A stretch of DNA of 64,000 bases, taken from UTCFX2 sp963788305. Lineage in GTDB: Bacteria; Chloroflexota; Anaerolineae; Anaerolineales; UBA4823. The notes under the pieces were generated by a model. That model searched no databases, was not told where the DNA came from, and worked only from the letters and a program-made list of their open reading frames with translations. The stretch is taken from NCBI GenBank assembly GCA_963788305.1, contig CAWBGK010000001.1, positions 57,100 through 121,099 of the forward strand. The letters are read 5' to 3'. Shown here piece by piece: positions 8,082 to 16,853 of this stretch. A program made the position numbers and the translations under genes. Each line of letters starts with the position of its first letter. Position 1 is the first letter of the stretch.

Positions 8082-9733
8082 TGAACAGACGCACTTCGAC
8101 CTGGCTTTCCCGTTTCACGGTCCTTTTTAGCTCGTTGATGCTTGCATCCTGCGCGGTGAGTGGTGGATATTGGATTCCCCCAAGCGCGCCACCGACACAA
8201 CCGGTCTTCATCCCGCCGGCAATCGGCTCGGGCAGCGAGCTGGTTGATGAGCTGCCGCAGGTCTTAGATCCGTCTTTGATGGAGACTTTGCAGCCAGCTG
8301 GGCTGGATCTAACCCCAGAGCCACCGAGCTCGGAGGTGTCCGCTTTTGATCAACCGACACCCGGTTTATCGGACATTCCAACCCCCACCGTCACGCCCGA
8401 GGTCTATGTGGTGGACACATCGCCCATCCTGTATTACTCCCAGGCTGCTGATACGCTGCGTGTGGTCGCAATCCGTTTCGGGGTTTCTCAGGCTGAGATA
8501 ACCTCACCAGAGCCGATCCCACAAAACGGTTTTATTAATCCCGGCCAGCTGCTGATCATCCCTCGCAGGCTGACGAACACGACCGCTTCTCATCTGTTGA
8601 TGCCGGACAGCGAGGTGGTGTACTCGCCTTCTGCGGTTGATTTTTCCACCGAATCCTTCGTGGACCAGGCTGGCGGAGCGCTCAAGTCCTTTAAGGAATG
8701 GCATAAGAGCACTGGCAATAAGTCTGGAGCTGAGATTGTAGAGCGAGTGGCGATCGAGAACTCGATCAATCCACGCCTGCTGCTCGCTTTGATGGAATAT
8801 CACAGCCATTGGATTTACAGCCCTAAGAACAGCCCGGATTGGAATGCTTCCCCGCTTGGACGGGTGGGCGTGAGGGAGCTCCAGCTTTATAACGAGCTTA
8901 TCTGGACTGTCAACCAGCTTTCGATCGGCTATTACTCATACCGTGAAGGCCGCCTGACGGATATCCGCTTTTCAGATGGAGCAAAGACCCGGCTTGCACC
9001 CGACCTGAACGCCGGGACAGCTGCATTGCAGTATTATTTTGCCCAGCTTTATGAAAGCTCGCGCTGGCTGGAAGCCCTGGACCCTGAGTCAGGCTTCCCG
9101 GCATTGTATACCTTGATGTTTGGCGATCCGTGGGCGCGGGCGCGAACGGTCGAGCCGCTATTCTATACGGACATCGCCCAACCTGCTCTGACCCTGCCTT
9201 TTTCTCGGGATTGGACGTGGAGCTTTACAGGGGGGCCGCACGGCGCCTGGGAACACGACGGCGCCTATGCTGCGCTTGATTTTGCACCCGGAGCAGATCA
9301 GCCTGGCTGTGTGGAGACGCAGGCGTGGGCGGTGGCATCTGCAAACGGGCTGGTCGTCCGCACGGGTCCGGGGCTGGTTGTCCTCGATCTTGATGGGGAC
9401 GGCCGAGAGCAAACTGGATGGGTGTTGGTTTATCTGCACCTGGCAGAGAAAGGCCGTGCAACGGTCGGCAGCATGGTCAGCGCGGGCGATCCGCTCGGTC
9501 ATCCTTCTTGTGAGGGCGGTTTTTCAACGGGCACGCATCTGCATTTCGCCCGCAAGTTCAACGGCGAGTGGGTCCCTGCCGACGGCGCCTTGCCTATGAA
9601 CCTGGGCGGCTGGATCGCCCATGCAGGTCCGCTGGCGTATAAAGGAACGCTGACCCACGGCGATGTCACCCTGGAAGCCTGTACATGCAGCAATTACAAG
9701 ACTTTCATCACCCGGACTGAATCTGACCCCTGA
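8081..9733 (+). CDS. LysM and M23 peptidase lipoprotein, copy 2 of 3
   Basis: Paralogue of the preceding gene, 550 residues, starting at an ATG that overlaps its stop (TGATG). The signal peptide ends in SCAVSG. A longer Pro/Thr linker precedes a degenerate LysM at about 122-165 (YYSQAADTLRVVAIRFGV). The helical domain has SINPRLLLALMEYHSHW, again with Glu at the transglycosylase-like position. The M23 domain keeps GGPHGAWEHDGAYAALDF, YLHLAEKG and THLHFARKFNGEW, so all zinc ligands are present. The sequence has diverged from copy 1 except around the catalytic motifs, so the duplication is old. It probably works on peptidoglycan outside the membrane; which bond is cut is not known. Confidence 0.87.
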   Translation: MNRRTSTWLSRFTVLFSSLMLASCAVSGGYWIPPSAPPTQPVFIPPAIGSGSELVDELPQVLDPSLMETLQPAGLDLTPEPPSSEVSAFDQPTPGLSDIPTPTVTPEVYVVDTSPILYYSQAADTLRVVAIRFGVSQAEITSPEPIPQNGFINPGQLLIIPRRLTNTTASHLLMPDSEVVYSPSAVDFSTESFVDQAGGALKSFKEWHKSTGNKSGAEIVERVAIENSINPRLLLALMEYHSHWIYSPKNSPDWNASPLGRVGVRELQLYNELIWTVNQLSIGYYSYREGRLTDIRFSDGAKTRLAPDLNAGTAALQYYFAQLYESSRWLEALDPESGFPALYTLMFGDPWARARTVEPLFYTDIAQPALTLPFSRDWTWSFTGGPHGAWEHDGAYAALDFAPGADQPGCVETQAWAVASANGLVVRTGPGLVVLDLDGDGREQTGWVLVYLHLAEKGRATVGSMVSAGDPLGHPSCEGGFSTGTHLHFARKFNGEWVPADGALPMNLGGWIAHAGPLAYKGTLTHGDVTLEACTCSNYKTFITRTESDP

Positions 9734-9735
9734 TC

Positions 9736-11393
9736 ATGATCCGAATGATTGATCAACGGATTCGCAGGCTGTCGGCTAATCGATTAACGAATTCTCCGCT
9801 CCAACCTGCGGGACCTCACCTCATTAAATCCGGATTGCGAAGAACACTCAGCCAGGTGACCGGGCTGGTTGGGCTGGCGGCTGTCATGATGAGCTCTTGC
9901 AGCCCTGTTGCGCCCCCTCAGGACCTGACATCCCTGCACCGAATAATCCCGGAAATCTGCAAGAGGGCAGCGCCATTCCGGAAGACCTCGCGCCTTCACC
10001 GACGCCCTTCTATCCCCAGCGGCCGCGATTCGAGCCCGGTGAGCTGGTGGATTACACAGCCCAGACCGGAGATAGCATTACCTCAGCTGGCGGTGCGTTT
10101 CAACACCAGCGTGGAAGAGATCCTGGAGGCAAATTCATTCATCCCAAAAGACGCCACTACAATGCCTCCCGGCATGCCGATGAAAATCCCGATCTACTAC
10201 CTGCCGCTCTGGGGCTCGCCTTACCAGATCTTGCCGGACAGCCTCTTTGTGAATGGTCCATCTCAGGTGGATTTTGACATTGAGAAATATGTCAGAACCC
10301 AGCAGGGCTGGTTGAAGGATTATTCAGGTTATGTTTCGGAGGCCAATCGGAGCGGTGCACAGATCGTTGAGCTGGTGGCTCATAATTACAGCATCAGCCC
10401 TCGCCTTCTGCTCGCGCTACTGGAATATCAATCTCAGGCATTGTCGGACCCGATCATAAAATCCGAAGAAGAGCAATTCCCGCTCGGTTTTCAGCGCTGG
10501 GACCGAAAGGGGCTGTTTTTACAGCTCGCCTGGGCAGCAAACCTGCTAAATCAAGGCTACTACAACTACCGGTCTGGCGGTCTAACCGAGATTGAGTTGA
10601 AGGATGGTCGATTGGAGCGGATCGATCCATGGCAGAATGCCGCAACCGCCAGCCTCCATAATTTTTACAACAATCTGTTTGAGTACGATCAATATGCCCA
10701 GGCGATCTCCCCGGAGGGACTTTCAGAAACTTACCGGAAGTTATTTGGAGACCCCTGGCAGGCGCCTGCGCACCTTCCCGGCAGCCTGGCACAGCCGTCC
10801 TTCCTGCTTCCTTTTGAACCGGGTGATGTCTGGGCGCTTACGGGCGGACCGCATGCTGGTTGGGGGACAAGTGATCCACTGTCTGCCCTGGATTTTGCCC
10901 CGCCATCCAAGTCTGCAGGCTGCGTGTACAGCGACCGCTGGGCAACAGCAGTCGCTGACGGCGTTGTGGTCCGCTCTGAAGAGGGCCAGGTGATGCTCGA
11001 TCTGGATGGGGATGGGGACGAGCGAACGGGTTGGAATATCTTCTATCTCCATATCGGCACTGGAGGCAGGGTACCATTGGGGGCTAAACTTAAGCGGGCG
11101 ATCGGATCGGCCATCCTTCGTGCGAGGGTGGCTCGGCGACTGGCACTCATATTCATATTGCCCGCAAGTATAACGGCGAGTGGCTGCCTGCAGAAGGTTG
11201 GGGTGGGATCCTGGCGTTCAACCTGGAAGGATGGACGGCTCATGATGGGAGCGAAATCTACCTGGGGACGCTCACCCGCCATGCCCAGGTGGTCACTGCC
11301 TGCACCTGCTCGAATGCAGCCAGCTGGGTGAAGTCTGATCGAATCCCGGCCAACAAGCTATCTCCTGCAAGCACACCCGAAAACAGCCAGTGA
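9736..11393 (+). CDS. LysM and M23 peptidase lipoprotein, copy 3 of 3, with three frameshifts
   Basis: Third tandem paralogue. The lipobox MMSSCSPVAPP sits in the first frame. Near 9920 the coding frame moves (GPDIPAPNNPGN through YTAQTGDS, the start of LysM). Near 10065 it returns (LPQLAVRFNTSVEEILEAN, the rest of LysM). Near 11092 it moves again, so the zinc motif THIHIARKYNGEWLP and the tail ACTCSNAA are read to a stop at 11393; otherwise the protein ends at 11331 with a false tail. Once repaired it has the helical domain (SPRLLLALLEYQSQ) and the M23 motifs GGPHAGWGTSDPLSALDF and YLHIG. It could be decayed, but intact catalytic motifs across the shifts favour base errors. Confidence 0.75.
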
Positions 11394-11447
11394 TTAATAT
11401 AAATAAACAATAATCTTAATCATCGGTCGGAACAAATATGTCTACCG

Positions 11448-11483
11448 ATTAATTATTTCAATATTTATATTGAAATAATTAAT
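11448..11483. promoter_or_regulatory. Perfect palindrome upstream of the DUF2089 operon promoter
   Basis: The 16-base arm at 11448-11463 is the exact reverse complement of 11468-11483, with TTTA between. It is AT-rich and ends eight bases before the -35 box. Its position and symmetry suit an operator for a dimeric regulator, possibly the DUF2089 protein itself. A cruciform or the end of the upstream transcript is the alternative. Confidence 0.6.
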
Positions 11484-11490
11484 TATATAC

Positions 11491-11518
11491 TTGACATTTT
11501 TAATACACACGTTATAAT
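11491..11518 (+). promoter_or_regulatory. Sigma-70-type promoter of the DUF2089 operon
   Basis: TTGACA at 11491-11496 and TATAAT at 11513-11518 with a 16-base spacer: a near-perfect consensus in an AT-rich stretch, about 36 bases before the ATG of the DUF2089 gene. Confidence 0.85.
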
Positions 11519-11554
11519 ACAATTCAAAATGGACACCCTAAAAATGAGGTAACT

Positions 11555-11941
11555 ATGAATCCAATTCCCACGCGCTGCCCGCTCTGCAGCGGCGAGCTCA
11601 CTGTTACAAAAATATACTGCCGCGATTGCGACACTACTTATGAGGGCCGGTTTTCAAGCGGCCCATTCAGCAGTCTTACCCAGGAACAGCTGAATTTCAT
11701 CATCACCTTTGTGAGGTGCGAAGGCAAAATCACCCGGGTAGAAGACGAGATCGGGCTCTCTTATCCCACCATCCGAAATCGTCTTCATGAAGTGATCCGC
11801 GCCCTGGGTTTTGAGCCCGGCGGGAGTGATGAGGCACCAGGGCTTACTGACAAGGACCGTCAGCGCATCCTCGAGGATCTGGATGCCGGCGTGATCGGTG
11901 CTGAAGAGGCAATGCGCCTTTTGAGAGAAGCGGAGGCGTGA
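11555..11941 (+). CDS. DUF2089 protein with zinc ribbon and HTH
   Basis: 128-residue member of DUF2089. The N-terminal zinc ribbon has Cys8, Cys11, Cys22 and Cys25 (CPLC and CRDC). The centre looks like a helix-turn-helix (LSYPTIRNRLHEVIRALGF). The C-terminal helical module DRQRILEDLDAGVIGAEEAM is the same short module found in the next three proteins. The protein is probably a transcriptional regulator of this operon, inferred from the HTH and the palindrome next to the promoter. GAGG precedes the ATG. The next gene starts one base after its stop. Confidence 0.85.
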   Translation: MNPIPTRCPLCSGELTVTKIYCRDCDTTYEGRFSSGPFSSLTQEQLNFIITFVRCEGKITRVEDEIGLSYPTIRNRLHEVIRALGFEPGGSDEAPGLTDKDRQRILEDLDAGVIGAEEAMRLLREAEA

Positions 11942-11942
11942 G

Positions 11943-13209
11943 ATGGCAAAACAGGTGATTGAGACCAGCCTTACCCCAGACTGCCTTGTCGGCGATGTGC
12001 TGGGCGACTTGAAGGTCAAGGGTTGGGAACAGCCCCGTATCATGGTCCAGGCAGATCCGGATGTCCTGGACTTTCACGAAGAAGAAGACACCGTGAGAAT
12101 CGAGCTGCCGGGGTGACCTTGAACTCCGGCTACCGTACGGCGCTACCCTCACCATAGAAAGCGTTCACGGCGATGCTCAGATCAGGCTCCTGGACGAACC
12201 GTTCAAAATCTCGGCTGTCCATGGAGATTTCAGCCTACGTAACGTCGCCGGCATCGAATGCGAGCTGGTTCATGGGGACTTTTCTGGTAAGAACATTAGC
12301 GGTGATCTTTCGATCCAGCAGGTGTTGGGTGATGCAGCGGTCCATCAAGTTGACGGCTCATGCACTTTAACGGACGTCCGCAGCGACCTGGATTTGCAGA
12401 ACGTGCGATCGGATGTAAGCGTTGCTGCTGGCGGCGACATCCGTCTGCGGCTGGCCGCATTTTATGGCGATCATTATATGGTCCGGGCTGGTGGGGATGT
12501 CCATTGCAGCCTGCCCCCTGATTCCAACGCAAGGCTGCATCTGGTAAGCAGCGGACAGTCCATCAAAGTCCAGCTGCCCGGGCACGCTCAAACCTACCGC
12601 CAGGAAATGGTCGAACTGGCGCTTGGTCAGGGTGAAGTTGAGTTTTCCATCGAAGCAGGCGGGGATATTCTTCTGATGGCCGAGACGCCTGCTCTGGAAG
12701 GATCTGCACCGGATTGGACGGATTACAGTGAGCAGATATCCCGCCAGGTTGAAGCCCAGATCGGTCTCCAGATGGAAGAGGTGACCCGTCGGACGAAAGA
12801 GCAGATCGATCGTTTGACGGAATCGCTGGCGCGCTCCGGGTTGTCACCTGAGGAAACCCGGCAGGTGGTGGATCAGGCGATGCGGGCAAGCGAGCGCGAG
12901 GCTGCCCGCGCCCAGGAAAAAATGCGCCGGGCTCAAGAAAAGATGGAACGAAAGATTCAAGAAGCTCAACGGAAAGCGGATCAAAAAGCGCGCGCCGCCG
13001 AGCGCAGCACCTGGGCACGCAGCCGGCACAGCTGGGGCCGTGATTATTCTTCCACGCCCCCCCCTTCGCCGCCGCCTCCACCTTCGGCCGCGGTCGCCAA
13101 CTCAATCACTGAGGAAGAACGCCTGATGATCCTGCGCATGCTGGAGCAAAAGAAAATCAATCTGGAGGAAGCTGAAAAGCTGCTCTCCGTATTGGAAGGC
13201 AAGGAATAG
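11943..13209 (+). CDS. DUF4097/adhesin-like protein with C-terminal SHOCT-like module, frameshifted
   Basis: Read as one protein starting MAKQVIETSL at 11943. At a run of four G near 12111-12114 the frame ends prematurely (ELPG, stop). Dropping one G continues smoothly (PGDLELRLPYGATLTIESVHGD). The first 230 residues are repeating short strands such as VHGDFSLRNVAG and VHGDFSGKNISGD, typical of DUF4097 beta-helix proteins (YvlB/LiaX-like). A long charged helix follows (QEKMRRAQEKMERKIQEAQR), then a Pro-rich linker, then the module EERLMILRMLEQKKINLEEA. There is no signal peptide, so it is likely cytoplasmic, as is usual for LiaX-like proteins before export. A role in envelope stress is plausible by analogy only. 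Confidence 0.78.
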
Positions 13210-13210
13210 T

Positions 13211-13964
13211 ATGGGAGATCCTGAGGTCGATTTTTCTGAAGAACGGATGCGCATCCTTGAGATGATCGAACAAGGCCGGATCTCTGCGGACGAAGGCCTG
13301 GGCTTAATCCAGGCGCTCAATGCAGCTGCAGATCGGGTGGATGATCGAAGTCAGCAAGCCCAACCGCAGGATTCTACGTTTGTGATGCCGTCGGCAGTTG
13401 GCGAGATTCCAAACTACAGCAAGCCTTCACCGGAGGAGTATCTTCCCGATCCATCTGCTGCGGATCCAGATCAGCCAGAGGTGATCCTGGAAAGCAGTTC
13501 ATCGGATTTTGTTTCTGACCAGGCTGCCCGCAAGTGGAAGCGCTGGTGGATCATCCCGCTATTCATTGGGCTAGGGAATTGCCCTCTTTGGCGGATTGTT
13601 CATGTTCCTGGCTCAGCAGTCTTCTGGAATCGGTTTCTGGTTTTTATGCGCATCGATCCCATTCATGATTGGCCTCATACTCATTGTCCTTTCGGTGCAG
13701 AGCCGCAAGATGCCCTGGCTGCACCTGAGAATTCAACAGCCTCCCGGAGAAACGCCCGAGCGGATCAGTTTCAGCTTTCCGCTGCCGGTTAAGTTTGGAG
13801 CCTGGGTCTTGCGGACTTTTGGCCGATGGATCCCGGGAATGGGAGACCAGAATTGGGACCAGGTCCTCCTGGCGCTTGGTCAGACGGCAAATTCGGACGC
13901 CCCGCTGGTCATTCAGGTAGACGAGCCAGAGACCGGAGAAAAGGTCGAGATTTTTATTGGTTAG
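13211..13964 (+). CDS. SHOCT-like membrane protein, frameshifted
   Basis: Begins one base after the preceding stop. The N-terminal module EERMRILEMIEQGRISADEG is followed by an acidic linker and two membrane segments (after KWKRWWIIPLFIG, and GFWFLCASIPFMIGLILIVL). Between about 13572 and 13590 the frame shifts by one base; the corrected reading is GIALFGGLFMFLAQQ. The C-terminal domain (about 175-250) ends DEPETGEKVEIFIG, matching the end of the next gene's product (DEEDGEHVEIFIE). The two are therefore paralogues, one membrane-anchored and one soluble. A perfect hairpin follows at 13982. Confidence 0.75.
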
Positions 13965-13981
13965 CCTGAAGCAGAACTTGG

Positions 13982-14004
13982 AAGGAGAGCATCAGGCTCT
14001 CCTT
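13982..14004 (+). terminator. Hairpin after the SHOCT-like membrane protein gene
   Basis: AAGGAGAGC (13982-13990) and GCTCTCCTT (13996-14004) pair perfectly over 9 bp with a five-base loop. There is no T-run beyond the final TT, so it may be an attenuator or processing site between co-transcribed genes. Confidence 0.5.
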
Positions 14005-14118
14005 GACTGATAAACAATTGGATCGTGGTTATCGCGCTGAAATAAGAAGGTCAACCTGACCGGGAAAGCCCCCTCTCTGGGCGCGACGATCAAGGAATTA
14101 TTTTTGGAGGATATCGGA

Positions 14119-14493
14119 ATGGCAAGCAACGAAGAACGCATGAAGATTTTGAAGATGATCGATGAAGGCAAGATCACGGCCGAAGAGGGAGCCAGGCTGC
14201 TTTCAACTCTGAGTGAGAGCCGCAAAACGATCAAAAAACCTGCTTCGAGCACTCAAATGGGAGGGGCGCACTGGTTAAAAGTCCGGGTTACGGATATGGT
14301 GACGGGGAAAGCCAAGGCCACTGTAAACCTGCCGCTGGGCCTGGTGGACGCCGGGCTGAATATCGCTTCGAAATACGCTCCGGACGTTGCTTTTGATGAG
14401 CTCGTAGAAGCGATCAATGCTGGAGCCGAGGGGAAGATCATCGACGTCTATGACGAAGAAGACGGCGAGCACGTCGAAATCTTTATTGAGTGA
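14119..14493 (+). CDS. Soluble SHOCT-like domain protein
   Basis: 124 residues. The ATG at 14119 has GGAGG eight bases upstream; the ATG at 14104 lies within that ribosome site and is less likely. The N-terminal module EERMKILKMIDEGKITAEEG is the same as in the three preceding proteins. The C-terminal part (HWLKVRVTDMVTGKAKATV to the end) aligns with the C-terminus of the preceding membrane protein, including the end motif GEHVEIFIE. No membrane segment or signal. It is probably a partner of the membrane paralogue through the shared domains; function unknown. Confidence 0.78.
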   Translation: MASNEERMKILKMIDEGKITAEEGARLLSTLSESRKTIKKPASSTQMGGAHWLKVRVTDMVTGKAKATVNLPLGLVDAGLNIASKYAPDVAFDELVEAINAGAEGKIIDVYDEEDGEHVEIFIE

Positions 14494-14527
14494 GACCACC
14501 GAATCCATCCATCTGGCAGAAAAGGTG

Positions 14528-14650
14528 ATGAAGCCGGCTATGCAATTCGGAAGACAGTTGACTCCGGTGGTATGTGACGTAGAAGTCCGGATGCCTGAAG
14601 AAGTCTCTTCTCAACTTACTGAATCTTTCACAGCAGCAGTCCAGCATTAA
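14528..14650 (+). CDS. Possible 40-residue ORF
   Basis: ATG AAG CCG to a TAA at 14648-14650 gives MKPAMQFGRQLTPVV then CDVEVRMPEEVSSQLTESF. It lies between the SHOCT-like gene and the convergent rhodanese gene, whose 3' end it overlaps by four bases. No good ribosome site is visible. It may be a remnant of a longer gene or not coding. Confidence 0.2.
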   Translation: MKPAMQFGRQLTPVVCDVEVRMPEEVSSQLTESFTAAVQH

Positions 14651-15015
14651 TCTTCGATGTCAGGATCGTTCAAGGAGTATCCAGCTTGCCTCCATGCCAG
14701 GACTCCTCCTTGCAAGCTGTAAGCTTCAAAGCCTCTCGCACGGAGCCAGCGCGTCCCCGGCAGGCTCCGGTGTCCGCTCAGGCAAATCAAGACGACCGGT
14801 TTCTTCAGATCGAGATCTAAAGCCGCCACCGAGTTCGGCATCCCTATGACCGGGGCGCTGCGCGCCGATCCGATTGTGCCCTGCTGATATTCCAGAGTGG
14901 TGCGGGCATCTACGATCTGTAAGCCTCGCCCGTTTTCCAGCCATGCCTTAAGCGTGGCCGGGTTGATCTCAGCTGTTTTCCCGACAGGAAGCCACCAGGG
15001 AATCCTAAGCATCAT
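14647..15015 (-). CDS. Rhodanese-like sulfurtransferase
   Basis: Single rhodanese domain of about 122 residues. The active-site cysteine is in VLICLSGHRS; the domain start is INPATLKAWLENG and the family Asp/Arg is in QIVDARTTLEYQQGTI. The start at 15015 (ATGATG) overlaps the end of the OsmC gene, pointing to translational coupling; a 21-residue longer form starting at 15078 would overlap more. Third gene of the OsmC/thioredoxin cluster, so probably part of sulfur or peroxide redox handling. The sulfur donor and acceptor are not known. Confidence 0.88.
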   Translation of the reverse strand: MMLRIPWWLPVGKTAEINPATLKAWLENGRGLQIVDARTTLEYQQGTIGSARSAPVIGMPNSVAALDLDLKKPVVLICLSGHRSLPGTRWLRARGFEAYSLQGGVLAWRQAGYSLNDPDIED

Positions 15016-15481
15016 GGTTGAGCCAGCAGGGAGGCAGGATCGTATGTTCCGCTTGAGCCGTGAGCTCTCGCTCCCCATCTGAATTCACTTCATAGATGTT
15101 GTAAATCAGTTCGATTGGGAAGACATTTGCGAACATAGCCTGGGCAGGGCAGTAACGGGAAGCAGAAAGCTCGATTGCACGGAGGACTGCAGTTTCGTCG
15201 ATTTCATGACCCGAAACTTGATATTCGATCCGGGCCTGTGTAAAGACTCTGGGATGTTCTTGAGCTCGGTCGGCATGAACTTTAACCTCGAAAGCTGTAA
15301 CATCCTGGCGCTTCTTTTCTAGGATAGAGATCACATCCATTGCTGTACAACCAGCCAGACCGATTGCAAACAGCTCCATCGGCCGGAAGCCTTCTTTTTC
15401 TGCCCCTAGACCAAGCTCGAAGCCCGAATCGGAGATTGCGGTGAAGTTGATCGCTTCGCGCCAGGTGACTTTTGCGTCCAT
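15005..15481 (-). CDS. OsmC family protein
   Basis: 158 residues of the OsmC/Ohr superfamily, thiol-dependent peroxide reductases of the cytoplasm. Both redox cysteines are visible: Cys45 in AIGLAGCTAMDV and the second in ASRYCPAQAMFANV. The N-terminal strand pair (MDAKVTWREAINF) and central long helix (DVISILEKKRQDV) fit. The pattern is closer to the general OsmC/YhfA group than to true Ohr, so the substrate is open. It lies between the thioredoxin-like gene (three-base gap) and rhodanese (overlap), and all three are redox or sulfur proteins. Confidence 0.9.
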   Translation of the reverse strand: MDAKVTWREAINFTAISDSGFELGLGAEKEGFRPMELFAIGLAGCTAMDVISILEKKRQDVTAFEVKVHADRAQEHPRVFTQARIEYQVSGHEIDETAVLRAIELSASRYCPAQAMFANVFPIELIYNIYEVNSDGERELTAQAEHTILPPCWLNHDA

Positions 15482-15484
15482 AAT

Positions 15485-16081
15485 TTATTGCTCCTTAATA
15501 AGCGGAGTTACATATTCTTCTAATATTGAACGGTTAATCGGTCCACTCCAGGCCAACCGGACTGTGCCGCTGCGATCCAGGACATATGAATTTGGCAAGC
15601 TGCCGTTCCGGAACGCAAGCAAGGCCTCCGATTTCGGGTCCAGCCAGATGGGATACTCAAGCTTGTAGAGCTCAGCGTGGTATTCCACGTCCTCTTTTTC
15701 TCCACCAGATTCGATCCCGATGATCGTGAAACCATCAGACTCGTGATCCTCATAATACTGCTGCAGCTCTGGCAGCTCGGCGCGGCAAGGCGGACACCAG
15801 AAAGCCCAATTGTTGACCAGCACAACTTTTCCGGTGTAATCGGCAAGGGATGCGGAATTCCCATCAAGATCGACCAAGGCGAGCTCTGGTGCCGGGTAGC
15901 TCACTTTTTGAGGGATAGCGGGTTGATAATCTTTCGATTCTTCCGGCACAGCCGCAGAGGACCGATTTTGAAGCACCAGCACCAACCCGGCCAGGATCAG
16001 TAATCCGACCCCCATAAACGCCAGGGCGATGGTCTTCGCTGGATTCGCAGGATGCTGTTTTGTTGACGTCCTTGTTTTCAT
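15485..16081 (-). CDS. TlpA/ResA-like thiol-disulfide protein, membrane anchored
   Basis: 198 residues. An N-terminal membrane segment (about 18-38, ALAFMGVGLLILAGLVLVL) anchors a thioredoxin-fold domain facing outside. The active site is CPPC in NNWAFWCPPCRAELPEL, and a family-typical PNSYVLDRSGTVR strand follows. It probably reduces or exchanges disulfides in exported proteins, as TlpA/ResA do in cytochrome maturation; no cytochrome genes lie nearby. First gene of the minus-strand operon with OsmC and rhodanese. A possible -10 (TATAAT on the minus strand) lies about 180 bases upstream near 16262. Confidence 0.9.
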   Translation of the reverse strand: MKTRTSTKQHPANPAKTIALAFMGVGLLILAGLVLVLQNRSSAAVPEESKDYQPAIPQKVSYPAPELALVDLDGNSASLADYTGKVVLVNNWAFWCPPCRAELPELQQYYEDHESDGFTIIGIESGGEKEDVEYHAELYKLEYPIWLDPKSEALLAFRNGSLPNSYVLDRSGTVRLAWSGPINRSILEEYVTPLIKEQ

Positions 16082-16309
16082 TCAAAATTGCCTTGTGATA
16101 CCAAGTTTCTCTCTTTTTTGATCAGCTGATCGATAATGGCTCGTTTCAATCAGCGAAAGCTTTCTTCGTGATCCTTGAAACCCTGTGATGGAGTTTTGAG
16201 TATCGAGCAATTCTTCCGCTGCTTTTCTGTTTTGGTTTCAAAGGATATCCTATCGGTCCGATTATAATTCTGGCTCGCCGTCCCAACTGGACGGAATGCA
16301 GAGGATTTA

Positions 16310-16522
16310 TCAGGTAAAGCAGCCGAAGGAAAATAAAACCCCGCATTTCGGGCAGGCAAGATTCAACAGGCCATCATAATCCAGGCTTTCTGTTTTGCAG
16401 ATGGGGCAGGGATTACCTGCCTGGAGTGGTAAACCAACCTTTTGGAGGTTGATCGGATGAGCCTCTAGTTCTTGCGAGTGTGAAGGGATTTTGACGGTTA
16501 TTGGGCTGGTCAGTTTTTTCAT
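16310..16522 (-). CDS. Small zinc-ribbon protein
   Basis: About 70 residues from the ATG at 16522 (MKKLTSPITVKIP); an ATG at 16585 adds 21 residues. The C-terminal half has two knuckles, CPICKTESLDY and ACPKCGVLFSFG, forming a zinc ribbon that ends in CFT. The N-terminal half is short and without recognisable motif. No strong ribosome site is seen at either start. It lies downstream of the sigma/anti-sigma pair on the same strand. It could be a nucleic-acid-binding or redox-sensing accessory. The ribbon is clear; expression is less certain. Confidence 0.6.
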   Translation of the reverse strand: MKKLTSPITVKIPSHSQELEAHPINLQKVGLPLQAGNPCPICKTESLDYDGLLNLACPKCGVLFSFGCFT

Positions 16523-16598
16523 ACGTTTCTGGTTGGCGAAACCCTTCGAGCGGCTGTTGTTGGTAGCGCGGTACTCTCTGTACACCCAAACTGACAGA

Positions 16599-16853
16599 TT
16601 AGCCCGAGTGGTTCAAGAAATCGCTCAAATCCAGGCGTGTGAAAAGGCGCTCGCGCACTTCATCCGGCATGATAGGAGGCTCTGCAGTAGCGTGATATAG
16701 ATATACGGTCTTGCGCAGAGAGTCGATGACAATCCGGCAGTTATCGCAATGTTCCAAATGGCGGTCAATCTCTGCGCAAAGCTCTGTTTTCAGCTCGCCA
16801 TCGACATATTCGGAGAGCGAGTCCAGCAGATATCGACAAGATTCGTGTTCCAT
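16599..16853 (-). CDS. Zinc-dependent anti-sigma factor (zf-HC2)
   Basis: 84-residue soluble anti-sigma factor. The ZAS motif is visible as His, then Cys-x2-Cys, in EIDRHLEHCDNCRIV, with an upstream Cys (HESCRYLLDSLSEYVDGEL). The start overlaps the stop of the sigma gene by one base (TAATG), the normal arrangement for a cognate pair. There is no membrane segment, so it would sense a cytoplasmic signal, for example disulfide stress releasing zinc as in RsrA-like proteins; this is inference from the family. Confidence 0.88.
   Translation of the reverse strand: MEHESCRYLLDSLSEYVDGELKTELCAEIDRHLEHCDNCRIVIDSLRKTVYLYHATAEPPIMPDEVRERLFTRLDLSDFLNHSG

Noticed and set aside
6528..11393. Tandem M23 genes as phage lysis or prophage genes
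   Set aside because: No other phage genes nearby, and the proteins have lipoprotein signals.
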